Assembly: GCF_040954835.1 (NCBI RefSeq)
Contig: NC_090699.1
Coordinates: forward strand, 17,911,817-17,975,816
Length of the DNA: 64,000 bases
Source of the DNA: Lepisosteus oculatus
Taxonomy: Eukaryota; Chordata; Actinopteri; Semionotiformes; Lepisosteidae
Reading direction: 5' to 3'
Part shown: in pieces, positions 48,011-60,049 of the stretch
How positions within the stretch are numbered: the first letter of the stretch is position 1
Layout of the letters: the number at the start of each line of letters is the position of its first letter
Translations under genes and position numbers: made by a program
Notes under the pieces: generated by a model
The model's input: the letters and a program-made list of their open reading frames with translations, nothing else
Told to the model about the DNA's origin: nothing
The model's database searches: none

Positions 48011-50400
48011 TTCAAATAGATTGGTCTTCTTATTGTATGGCATTGAAACACCAGTAGGTATAATGAGCCATTTGGTTTCTGGATTCCACCATCATACACG
48101 GTGTAGGATGGTTCTTGTTTTAATGTTTTTTTCTGCTATTTCTGTTGCTTAATCACTGCATCACAAACATTCGTACAGTATTGCCTGTATTTTATAACCC
48201 ACACTATTGAACTTTAAGTTCCAAGCATTCCAGGCTGTGCTGAGGACTTTCTTGTCACAATACACTGCTTTAACCCTGGTAAAGGCTCTGCTGTCTTTCA
48301 TTGCAATCCAGTCCCATTGCAAGTCTTGATTGCAAAGCCCAGTCCTTTCTCTTTTCACCAGGCTTCACAGAGATCCCCATGTCCAGGCACTGCTCTAGTG
48401 GCAATGTTAGTGTGAAACGTGAAAGAATGACGCTTTTCAACACGTTTCAGTTTACCAGCAGGATGTGTGTATGCAGAGGTCTCGGGACAATTAAGAAGGA
48501 TGTTTTCCCAATATGACAAAGTTGAGTTTTTCCCCACTTTCCTGTTTATTCTTACTCGGACTTAGTAAAGGTTTTGACCGGCAGGCTGATGTTTTCTGTT
48601 GATTTTTTTCCAAACAACTTGCTTTCCCCTTGCCTTAGATATCCTGTTACCACACATTTCCTACACTGATGAAAGGAAGTTAAAGAGCTGTGGCACTGGA
48701 CAGGGGAGGGTCCCGCGGTGCGTCCAGCAGCGTATTGAATGGGAACGATGAAATACAAGGTCAATTATTATAACCTGCTTCTCATGACTGGAATGTCCTT
48801 TTACTAACATTCTTCAAAATACTCACTCTTACAGAGAAATAAGCTTTAACACTAATGCCTATGGTGAAAAACTAAAGCAGTTCGGCTAAAATCTTAAATA
48901 TACCTAATTGGCAAAGGTTTATTTTTACTTATGAAGATCATTTCATGTGTAATAATTCCCCAACAGTGTATTGATGAGTATAAGCCACCACTATAAGAAA
49001 ATACACAAATCACAGTAGAATTCAGTATATTAAAAGGCAGTGAGACAACTTGTAGGTTCCTTCACTTTTATTCACTCATGGTATAATAAGTGATTTTTTT
49101 TTTTAAGCTGGGGTCTGATGTTTATCCAGAAAAGTTTGATATCTGCTATAAAGCCAGATGTTGATCCCTGTTTGATGTAGGTTTAAATTGAAGAGATTGA
49201 AAACCTTTACATCTCAGAAAATCTTGAAAATGACAAAAGACATTCTCCTGAATGACCGCTTGCTTAACATCATGGCACAACAACCTGAAGTACACCACTC
49301 AGAGGATAACACTCAAGGGACTGGACTGACCATCAGAATCACCCTATTCTAAGGAAAATCACTGGTGGACCTAAGGAGACAATGACTGCAAGGAAACTAA
49401 TGCATTAAAATTTACTTGTTGCTGCTTGCTTGGAACAATAGTGAAAAAACGATTCAAACTTTTTAACATCAACTCATTTAGTGTTTAAAAAAATTAGTAA
49501 CGCATAAAGAATCATGACCAGGACAAACGAAGAAATATTTGATGCATTAGTGTACGTATCCATGCATTAATATCAATTTCTAAATGTAGTTATGTTCAAC
49601 ATAGGTCTGTGATTTCCTTATTTTAAAAAAAAGTTTCTGCAGAAAGGTAATGATTCGAAAATGGCTGTTGAATGCAATTCCCCAGAAAGGCATGGTTTGT
49701 TGGATGAGGAAGGCCATTTGGTAACTGATGTCGCGTAAAGGCGTTAAGAAATGCTGCAGACTGTATTAGGAATTTCTGCTGCAGACAGACACATCTGACG
49801 GTTCCGGCCGCTCCCGCAGGAAGGAAAAATACGGACGGTGATGTCACACATCGACCGGGGACATGCCCTCAGGTGGCACAACCTGGAAAAACTGCTGAAA
49901 ATAACCACCAGGATACTTTCTTAATATGCATTTCATTTTCACAGACATACGTGTAAAAGGTTGGGAGATAATAGGGAAACAACATACTGATCGCCTTACA
50001 GTTTCATTATGAATTAAAAACGTCTCTGGCCTGTTTTACATACTCTGCAGCGTTTAACCTTTACTGGATATGTATGTTTCAAAATGCATAAGATTTACAC
50101 CCTAATGTCCAGCACAAGTAATTTAAAACGATCACAGCGAGGACTAGCATAACCTTACAGTCTCGATGCTAAAAAAAAATCCTTATGCAAAACACTTTCA
50201 ACTTTCGGAAAAGACAGTTGGAAGGCGTGTGCAGCCACACCATTCCGCCACAGTTTCCATGGCGATCTCTGTGAGGGGACCTGAACGTGTGCCTGAAACA
50301 TCCGAGCGTGAGTTAGGATTCACACCTCCACCACGTTACCGAAACAACCGAAATATAAATAATCGAAATTACATTTATGTGAAAGCAAATGTAAAAATAG
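48011..50400. other. Intergenic between SAMD8 and VDAC2
   Basis: AT-rich, with no exon, repeat family or hairpin that I can support. Confidence 0.5.
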
Positions 50401-50419
50401 GATATCGATGGTCTTTATC

Positions 50420-50840
50420 GGAAGAGCGAAGGCTGAGGGCCGTGGGAAAGAGTCAGGCGCTGCGAGGCTGCCTCTGTCGGGGGCCTGTGTGTCAGGGTTA
50501 TGACAGGGTGCTGGTGCGGCGCTGTCTCCTTCACTTCGCCCTCCAGCTGAAGTCACTGCGGCGCTGCACTAAAGCCGAGAGCCGGACAGATCGACGTTTA
50601 GCTTAAAGCTTCACCTGAAACAGGTAGGCGAGGCGCGCTGTGCTGCAGCCCAGCAGCAGTGAGCGACAGCGAGGGCAGGACGCGCAGGAGCGGTGGCTCC
50701 AGTGAGGTTCGTCCGAAGGCCCGGTGCTGGTGGGGGCTGTGAGCCCGGGACGAGGCGCGGTGTTCCCGCTGCTGCACGGAAATGTGGGAGCGTCACAGAT
50801 CTGGGGCCGGGGCGGCTGGTTGGGATGTCTCGCAGTCTCT
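50420..50840 (+). promoter_or_regulatory. VDAC2: CpG-rich region: candidate VDAC2 promoter and untranslated first exon
   Basis: CpG-rich compared with its surroundings. A donor-like CTGAAACAG/GTAGGC at 50623/50624 could end a leader exon, which is needed because the ATG exon begins at a splice acceptor (53315). A YY1-like AAGATGGCTGCC lies downstream at 51332-51343. The assignment is inferred. Confidence 0.55.
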
Positions 50841-51913
50841 GTCTTTATCATTTCACTGAGTGTATCATTGTAAGGAGATTATCTGGGGAGACGGAACAGG
50901 GTGACATTCCAGTGTGCGGTGCATGCAATCCACAGTAACCCGAGATCTTGTTTTTTTCCCCGATGGCATTTGGTGTAGTTATTCAGTTGTGAGCCACATA
51001 AGGCCGTTGTCTTTATTTTTACCTTCGTTAAACACACAGCTGCGATTTTTAGTATTGTAATGGCTTGACTACAAGACTAGTCTCCTCCGGCGTAATTCTC
51101 ATTAAAAATATTCCGGCGATTGAAGTCTGCGTGAATTGTTTTGAGAAAAAACATAATATGGATAGCCTAGAGTGTATAAGTCCTTCACAGAAGCGTTTAA
51201 AGCTGTCGTTTGTGGTGGTGACGCCTGAAACGCTCAAGTTCACGTAAATTATTTGTGGCAGGGACGCTGCGCTCGGAGCGCTCTGCACTACGGCGGAACT
51301 TGACAGAAGGCGAGGATGTAGTTTTAATGTCAAGATGGCTGCCTTCAGTTCACCTTGTTAGCCTAAAAGTCACATTCTCTTCTGTTCCCTGCTTTTGATC
51401 GGGTGATTTCCGTAGATTAGTTGCATTTGCAGCGGGCAGGTGTTTGGATAAGTGTTTGTAAACTATTGCTGTACTTGTTAGCTGATGGCTTGCCGTTTGT
51501 GTTATAATGGCAGGCATGGAAACATGGCGTGAAGATAAAAAAAACTGGTCGCATTTTGTGAAGGACCGGCGGAAAAAAAAGTTCGTTTTTCATAATCCAG
51601 ATATTTTCTTATAATGGATTATTAGCGGTTGCTCCAGTCGAAGCCTCTGTGTGTTCGCTTCCATTGAACAACCGCGTCCTTGGTGACGATTATTTCCAGC
51701 TCTGTGCTGTGTAAATGCTTTTGTTTCTTTATGGATGGCCCAAATTTATTTTTTGTGTTTTCTTTTTTTAAAAAAAGAACTGCTCGCTGAGTCTTCCATT
51801 ATTCCTCCGTGAAGCCCAGCTTCGGATTTGTAGGTCTGTCAGGCCGTGACGCGTTTTCAACAGCTTGCGCGCTGAAGGAAGCGTGCGTGGAGGACCTGAT
51901 ACATGGCGATGGA

Positions 51914-51974
<61 letters not shown>

Positions 51975-53315
51975 TGCTTACACTTATATAGTGTTTTTCT
52001 GGACACCCCACTCAAAGCGCTTGAGAATGGGCATTTGTGTGTGCCCGTAGCTCTGCTTGAGAACGTTTCCATACAAATAATGATCTTCCTGGTTTTTATG
52101 TTTTTAAATAAACATTTCTGATCACAACAAGGATGTATACATGGGATATCAGGAGTTTACTTCTTCGTTTATAGTGTGTCGAAATGTTATATGTATAGAT
52201 TATAAACATATGTGGAAATGACTTATTTTCCCTTGCTTGCTTGAAAAGACCGAGCCGCTCCAGTGCATTCTTGGGAGCTTGCCACCTTCTTGATAGTGAG
52301 ATCTGTGTGCGCTGAACTATCCTGTCGCACTCTGCAGCGTCACTGCCGCCAGGTGTTCGGTTTGACCTTACGGTCTTATAAGGTGTCGCAGACGAGTAGG
52401 TGTGCCGTGAGGAAAACGCCCTTGATCTGAATGGGTCGTGTAGTTTAAAGATCAACCCGTAGACTTGAGGTGCTTGCTGCGCTGGCTCACCAAGTGGGGT
52501 ACGGGCCGAACGGGTTTCAGAAGCCCTTTGGAAAGCCCAGCCTGGGGGCTCCAGTGGATTTTATGGAGCCACATCTTTCCTGGAATGACAGGTGCCGGTG
52601 GGCGTGGCTGTCTGTGGGGTTTCCTGGTTTCTTTCCAGCAGTGGGAGACTATTGTATGACACTCTGGTGACTCGGGAGCTAAGGAATGAGTGATTTGCCA
52701 CCGGAGATTTGTTCATGGAGGCTTGTCATAAGATAGATTATTTAAATGCATTTCGAATAAACGTCACCTACACTAACAGGGGGAAAAAAAAATCTACCTG
52801 TAGTTTTCATTTGAAACCGGGTTTTTCCCTAAACTCAAACTATGGAGATTTGTTTATAGTTTGTGTGTTTCATCCTAATGAGTAGAATGAAGATTCCAGG
52901 TGAAACAAGACAGTTCAGACCGGAAAGAGGGATGAGGACCAAAGCTCCATTGATTTCAATCCAGTTGTGACCACCGCATGACTTGGGTGAATCAGCATTA
53001 AGGAAGTTTCCAGAAAGATATTGCCTTCCGTATGAGCATAATTTCAAAAAGATGCTGTCAAGCATATAGAAATTAGAGCCGACTCTAGTGGTTTGTAGCA
53101 TTGCTTCAGAAGAAGGATGCAAGTATTATCTGCAGCCTCTCATTTATCCGGACGTGCCTGAGTTAGTGAAGGAATAATATTCAAACTACCCAGAGCAAGG
53201 ATTTGGGGAACTGTGTAATTAAAGTTTCTTCTTCTGCCGTTCCAGCCCAAGCTTGACATTTTAATTTTCAGTAGTGTTTCTGGCTCCTAACAAGCCGTCC
53301 TCTTCAATTCTGTAG
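50841..53315 (+). other. VDAC2: VDAC2 first intron (inferred)
   Basis: Contains the (AAT)n microsatellite and next to it a repeat-like piece (CACTTATATAGTGTTTTTCT, CCACTCAAAGCGCTTGAGAA at 51978-52026) of a kind common in fish genomes. No coding exon. Confidence 0.5.
51915..51974. repeat. (AAT)n microsatellite, about 20 units
   Basis: Uninterrupted trinucleotide run. Open frames of poly-Asn, poly-Ile and poly-Tyr across it are artefacts. Confidence 0.98.
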
Positions 53316-53320
53316 GAAGA

Positions 53321-56300
53321 ATGGCTGTTCCTCCATCGTATGGTGACCTGGGCAAGTCTGCCAGGGATATCTTCAACAAAGGATATGGTATTATCACCTT
53401 TCTATCTCTGTCTTCTGATAACATAGACTTTTACTCTTGTAAGCCTGCAGTATTGTAATGAGATTTGTGTTACATTGGTGGGCCTCTGGGAAGTCCTTAA
53501 ACATTGTTCCTTATGTTCATCTTTAGGTTTTGGGTTGGTGAAGCTTGAAGTGAAGACCAAGTCTGCCAGCGGAGTGGTAAGCTATACCCTTACAAAATTC
53601 CTGAGAGGTGTCCACACGTCTAATTCGACTACCTGATTAATCCATAGCATTTTTTCCTTTATATATTGTGATTGATAGTTAAATGATTCCGGTTATTGAT
53701 CTTCAAGGAAATGCAGTCATGAAGAAGAAATATATATATATATCAAGCTTATTAGCATATTAAAAAATTATAACTAGTTTACATTTACATTTTCTGTCCA
53801 GGAAGTTATTTTTTTAAGATGTGGTTACTAATGTAGGCATTGAATGCCAGTCTTTACAGCTACAATTTGTACTCTTCTAAAAATCAGCGTAAAACTTTTT
53901 GTACAGTGGCTAACTATTGCATTTTAGTAGTTGACGAGAATGCAGGTGCTGTTAATGAACTGCTGTTTTTGGCAGGGTAGGTCTACATTCCTCCAACAAG
54001 TTGCAAATCATGTTTTAGGTCAGGCAAGATTTTTGCAGCCCTTGTGATTTGTCTACACCTCCAGCGGAGGATTTAAAGAGCACGTTCCCTGTGTACGGTA
54101 GATCCGCGAGGATCTGGCGTGGCCTTACCGCTGGGGGAATGTTTGACCAGTGTTACTGGTGCATGGTCATCCTCGCCCTGTGACATATCCTCTTTTCAGA
54201 ACTGGGCATGACTTTTGTAATGGAGCCAGTGACGCTGCCCTCTTTAGATCTTTTTAAATAGTTTTTTTTCGCCCTGGGCAGGAATTCACAACCTCCGGCT
54301 CGTCCAACACGGACACCAGCAAAGTCATCGGAAGTCTTGAAACCAAGTACAAGTGGGCGGAGTACGGCCTGACCTTCACGGAGAAGTGGAACACGGACAA
54401 CACTCTGGGCACAGAAATCACTATCGAAGACCAGGTGGGCTTCGAAACGCTGGCTAGATCCTAACTTCTCTCTCGTCTGATTTCTTTACGTTTTGTACTA
54501 AAGATGATTGAATTTTGTTTCTAGATTGCCAAAGGTTTGAAGCTGACATTTGATACAACCTTTTCACCAAACACAGGGTAAGTTTGTTTAAATTGTAGGT
54601 TCTCCGTTTCATCTCTCAAAAAGTGTAATTTCGTGGTGCCTGGGCGCACATGGTTGCAGTATAATGGTTATTGAAAGAATGTACTTGAAGTTGACATTAT
54701 AAACCTTGTCAAGCGGAACAATCTTCACAGATGAAGCTTGTTTTCTGAACAGAGAGTGACGAGCAGGATTTATCCTTGTATTGTTCTGTGAAAGTCATGT
54801 GTGAATGAACGTAAAAAGACCTTTGGGGCGAACCATGTTTCACACACTCGTTGCATCGCTTCAGTCATAATTTAGTACTCATGTACAGTTACAGAATTCA
54901 CCGTTCAGTTTGGTCATGTAATGGACTAAATAAAAAATAACCCTTTGTAATGAAGATATAATTAAGATTCTTTTGCCAAACCTAATTATTTTGCTTTAGC
55001 AATAGAGTGAAAGCTCAATTCTCCGTAGAAGTGTATATTTTGAAGACTGTTACTGTTGGACACTTGTGGAGGCTGCGCTGAGAAGCAGGCTTTGGTAACT
55101 GACCTTGTATCCGTCGCTCCTGTTTAGCGCTGCGGTGGCCGCGCGGCAGGACCGCATCCCTGCGATGCCACCGCTCTTTGACCTCCTTTTCGCCCGTTCC
55201 TTCTCTCCCGCCAGCAAGAAGAGTGGGAAGGTGAAGACCGCCTACAAGCGGGAGTACGTCAACCTGGGCTGCGACGTCGACTTTGACTTTGCAGGCCCGG
55301 CCATCCACGGGGCGGCCGTCGTGGGTTACGAGGGATGGCTCGCCGGCTACCAGATGACCTTTGACACGGCCAAATCCAAAATGACCCAGAACAACTTCGC
55401 TGTGGGTTACAAAACCGGAGACTTCCAGCTGCACACCAACGTGTACGTCTCGGTAACCGCCGGGTCTGGTCGGTGCTGGCGTCGTGTGTTCTGGAGCGGA
55501 GCTGCAGTCTTCTTGTGCGCCGTCATTTAAAAACTGAGGTTCTCCTTAGGGCTCCTATTTAAGTTTCTTGTAGAAACAGTCTCGGTCACTCGTGAGTGTT
55601 TGAGCTCTTCGGATGCGTTGGTTACATATCCAGAACTTTCAGATATGACGTTTACGTACCAGAGAGTGAGTTGCGCAAACTGAGTGCAGTACGGTAGTCA
55701 GTGTGTCTTTTGCTTCCCAGGGCCGGACTCTTGATTTGTCTTTCTTGTTGCAGCAACGACGGCTCTGAATTTGGAGGCTCTATTTACCAGAAAGTGAGCG
55801 ACAAGCTCGAAACGGCCGTCAACCTGGCATGGACCGCGGGCAGCAACAGCACGCGCTTTGGCATTGCTGCCAAGTACCAGCTGGACTCCACTGCCTCCGT
55901 CAGCGTGAGTGTCGCCAGCGGGTCCTGCGCGGGGCTGGGGCCTGTCCCATACCGCGCCGCGCGAGTCGTTATCGGATCTGTGCTTTTGTCATCGCCTTCG
56001 TATGCACATGCCTTCTTGAGCAAGAGCCAGTGATTCAACACCAACTATTTTGGTCTTCCATGATAAAAATCAAACTTTTTTTTTTTGTCCTCAAAGCTAT
56101 GCATACGACCACACCTTAACCATTTACTTGTGGTGGTAAATTTTCTGCTGTTCCACTGACTTCGGGCGGTGTCTTGTTTTTCGGTGTGTGCTTCTGTGAA
56201 GGGCAAGATGGAAGTTTGTTATATCATTTAACTTCTTGTCTATGATTTATTTTTCAGGCTAAAGTGAATAATACCAGCTTAATTGGAGTAGGCTACACTC

Positions 56301-57024
56301 AGACCCTGAGGCCAGGTATGTACTCGCAATGGGTAATATCACTGCTGCCCCCTCAGCTCCCTGTGAGAGATTTTTGCTTTCTGTGATTGTCTTATTTCCA
56401 GATTATATTCTGCTTAACTCCTACAATATGTTAAAGGAGTCATGATCTTTTCATATTGAGTTTTATTTTTGCATGTGATTTATGTGAAAAATAACTTTGT
56501 GAATACAAAGACAGGGATGGAATTCAGATCACTGTAACTGTATAGTAGTGGGTTGTCACTGAAGCGCAAATCATTTCTATTAAAGCATACCAATGAAGAT
56601 GGTTAGTGAATGCCTTTTTAAAAAGGTGAAGTTTAAAAGTATAGTGAAGGTTATGCTGAACAAGAAACTACCCTTGTCATCACACTGTGAGCAGATCTGA
56701 GGGAGCTGAAATTGCAGTAATTTATTGCACAAAGTACATCAGTTTGTGCAGCTGAGTCATCTACTGTATGAATCCACCCACTCACACCTACACACACACT
56801 TTAAACCTGTCAGTTTAATTAAACTAAATAACTAGGTTTGAATGCCTTCCCCCCCCTTTGAGCATTGGATCCATGAGCTTTAAGATTAGACAGGCATTAT
56901 TGTGGACCCACCTCTCTATTCTCTGTCAACAGGAGTGAAACTCACCTTGGCAGCGCTTGTGGATGGGAAGAGCATCAATGCTGGTGGCCATAAGCTGGGC
57001 CTGGGCTTGGAACTGGAAGCTTAA
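53321..57024 (+). CDS. VDAC2: VDAC2, voltage-dependent anion channel 2
   Basis: Eight coding exons: 53321-53387, 53527-53576, 54282-54434, 54525-54577, 55215-55442, 55754-55904, 56258-56315 and 56933-57024, giving 283 aa, the usual VDAC length. Start [18 protein letters not shown] sits five bases after a splice acceptor. The protein runs through [47 protein letters not shown] and [17 protein letters not shown] to the C-terminus [12 protein letters not shown], which fits VDAC2 and is very close to zebrafish VDAC2 as I remember it. Family knowledge: a 19-strand beta-barrel in the mitochondrial outer membrane with an N-terminal helix, passing metabolites and ions, binding hexokinase and BAK. All junctions are GT-AG (one GTACGT donor at 55443). 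No defect seen. Confidence 0.97.
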
Positions 57025-57915
57025 AGAGGCTCTGCTGTAACTTCAGAAAAAGAGGGAATGTCGGGAATTTGGCCTTAAATGTATCTCCAACTCAACCAGC
57101 AGGGGATTTCTGAAAGGGATATTGGGAAGTGACGAGAGACCCAAACCTTAAATACTTCTTAGGTGGTCGCCTGTTAGCTGGTTCCTGTACATTTGGTTTC
57201 TAGTTATTAAAGATGCTTGTAGTAGGTCATACATTTATACTTTTCAATGTATTTGACAGTCTGTGCACTGCCATCATAATGAAATACACCTTTATCAAAA
57301 GTGGACATTTGTGCATGTTTTGCTTTTATGTTTATTTTAACATTTGGTCTGTCGGGTGGTCTTGGTTGGTGGCGGGGGTTAAGGGCTAACCTGCTCTCTC
57401 GATATTCCTGAGCTGTCTGCAGAATGGAAAATCTCCTTGTGCAATGAAGTATTTTAGCAAGCGTCTTTATTTAAAAGCAATGAGGGTTTTTATTTGCTCC
57501 TTGGTCAAGATTTAGCCATATTGTTCTTTTTGCTAATCCAGCTATCAGGAGTTCTCGGAAACTTCAAGTATGCTTAAGACTCAACACTAAAACCTCTTCA
57601 AACGACCTGTTTCTGGGAGTGCGTTTTTTTTTTTAATTTAAGGTAACCAATTTAACAATCGTTTAAGAGACCGACAGTACGTGATAAGGAAATTGGGCCT
57701 GCTTTTATTTTGTGCTTTGAAAACGGTCATCCTCAATGTGGGGAATTAAGGTCAACTTGTGCCAGAATGGATTTTCTCTGTTAAAATGGAAGTCAACACT
57801 AAAGCCGTCTGTGTCCCCATCATGCTGTTTGATTGGCAAAGGCATTGCTGATAAACCTCGGAAGTCCTCTTATGTATGTTAACTTTTCAATAAAGTCTTT
57901 GAATCCAAAATGGTC
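57025..57915 (+). other. VDAC2: VDAC2 3' untranslated region
   Basis: Non-coding, ending shortly after AATAAA at 57889-57894. Confidence 0.75.
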
Positions 57916-60049
57916 TGTTGTATGCAGGATAAGTTGCAGAGCAAGCCAATAAGCTGTTAAATGTTAATAATTAAATACAACATTGAGCAGGAGGCAAAGG
58001 GTGTCCCACTGGAAGAGGATAACTTCAGTTTTCGCATGGAATAAGGGGATAATATGATTATTTGTGCAACATGTCTGAAAGGGGTTGAGGTTTAAGGGCC
58101 TTCTTGCAAGATCTGCTGGATCCATGCATTTAGCCAGCCTGTTCCTAACTACTTCTTCAGTATTGGGTTGCAGGTGCCCCAGAGCCTATCCCAGCAAGCA
58201 AAGGGCACAAGGCTCTTTTGCAACCTTGAAAAGAAAGATCCTATTTTTGCTTCTCAGATGTCGCAGTGACTTCTAGATCCATTTATTTAATAATTGTTAG
58301 GACTTGTCCGCTAGGGCTACTGTGGGGTCTGATGTCTGCAATGCCACCCATGTCTGCTGTCTGCACCCTGCAGCAGAAGGTGGTGAGTTTAGGAGTCCTC
58401 CAAAATCGATCTTCAGTATGTGGAAATCTTCCAATGGCTGTCATTCAGGCACTGTAGTTCAAGTAAGTTCTTATTGGGTGCTGTAAGATCTTTGCTATCT
58501 GTTAAAGGGCTGATAAATATCAGATTGTAAATTGCTGTGCACTCATATTAAGGTTGGGTGGAAATATAAAAAAAAATAGAGGTGTTGGTGTCATGAAATA
58601 TACATTTTAACACACTTTCCACTGTGTATCACTTTGAAACCTGTAAATATTTTTTTTTACAAAGACCAATCTGAAAGTTTGTTTGAAGTTTTTGTGACCT
58701 GAACTGAACTACCAGGGAAAGTTCTGAACATCTTTTTCCCTTCCTGTGGGTGTCTATTCTTAGTTCTTCCACCAGAGGGCACTCTATTTCAAAATGAGGG
58801 ATTCATTTTTTTTACATTTCTTCCATAAAATGTTAATTTGGGTGGGAGAGGGGTTGAGGGGCTGGACGGTCCTGTCGTAAGCTTCCTTAAAACTGTAGAC
58901 AGTCTCGTCTTGGGCTTGGGCTTGTGTTCCGTGCGGAGCTGGAGTGGAGAGAGCATTGCACTGTCAGCTCTCACTGTGGCTCCTCTGTGCTGCTCTGCAC
59001 TGCAGAGGCAATATTGGAGCTTTCTAAGGGACTGATCTATTATGCACTAGACTGAAAAAACATTACAACCAATTTCCAGAAATACCATCTTTTAATGGAC
59101 TCTTAAAATACATACAATTGCTGGTTTGTTTGGCTGATGCCTTTGCCTGTAGCAGCTCTGCAAGTGGGTCTTTCACTGGAGCAGTGTGACCTTGCTGTTA
59201 GAAGCCTAGAACTGCAGCCCTCTGCTGCTTCTGCACATATGCTGTGTATGTTCATGTGTGAATGCAACTGACAGCGTTTTTTTTTTGTCTTGGAGGTTCA
59301 GGTGCAAAGTGTGCAGTGGCAAAATTCCCATAAGATGTTACACCTATTTAATCATCCATTGACAAATGAAAAACAAATGTGCTATTAGGAGAGGTTTTCT
59401 ATATACTGCTGAAGGTACTGCCATGTCTTTTTCACCTTAAGATCAATTTAATTCCAAATTGGATTTGAACAGCAATTATTTGTCAGTGGCATGTTATTGA
59501 AGTATTCAGAATTGTGATGAAAATCTAGCAGAATTTATTTTTGATACCCACCTACAATGATTCAAAACGATATGGACAGCTCCCACAGGTGTGCTGATAT
59601 GTTAATCAAGGTAATCTGGGAATTAAGACTAGGAACTTTGATTGCAGGTGCACACACAATACACACACCTACAGGACATGTTTTTCCAGGGTTTTCCTCT
59701 ACTTATAGTGAACCGTGCAGCATATCTGAAATATACTGAACAACAGAGGCAGATGGAGCAGGAATACTTGACCAGATTCAATTTATTGTTTCTCCGGCAA
59801 ATTACTGAGTCATTTCTTTTCTTTTCTTGGTCATTCTTAGACATTGAAGCTGGAATTGCATTCACTATTGTTGAAACTGATGGTAATAGATTCATGCATC
59901 AAAAGGTGCTTATTCATTATATCCATGGAAGACTAATCTTTAAACAATTCATTATTCTACAGTGCTTAGACTAGTTTTTCACATGCATGCAACTCTAAAT
60001 TTTACCCATAATTCAGTCTTTCTATATATATAATTTTCCTATTCTCAGT
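57916..60049. other. Spacer between converging VDAC2 and the neurofilament gene
   Basis: A decayed dispersed repeat (GCCCCAGAGCCTATCCCAGC) lies at about 58140-58215. Otherwise AT-rich; the part nearest 60049 is probably the neurofilament 3'UTR. Confidence 0.5.

Noticed and set aside
51799-52121. Poly-Tyr, poly-Asn and poly-Ile frames
   Set aside because: All are readings of the (AAT)n microsatellite.
55105-55530. 141-codon frame around a VDAC2 exon
   Set aside because: It is VDAC2 exon 5 with intron read through on both sides.
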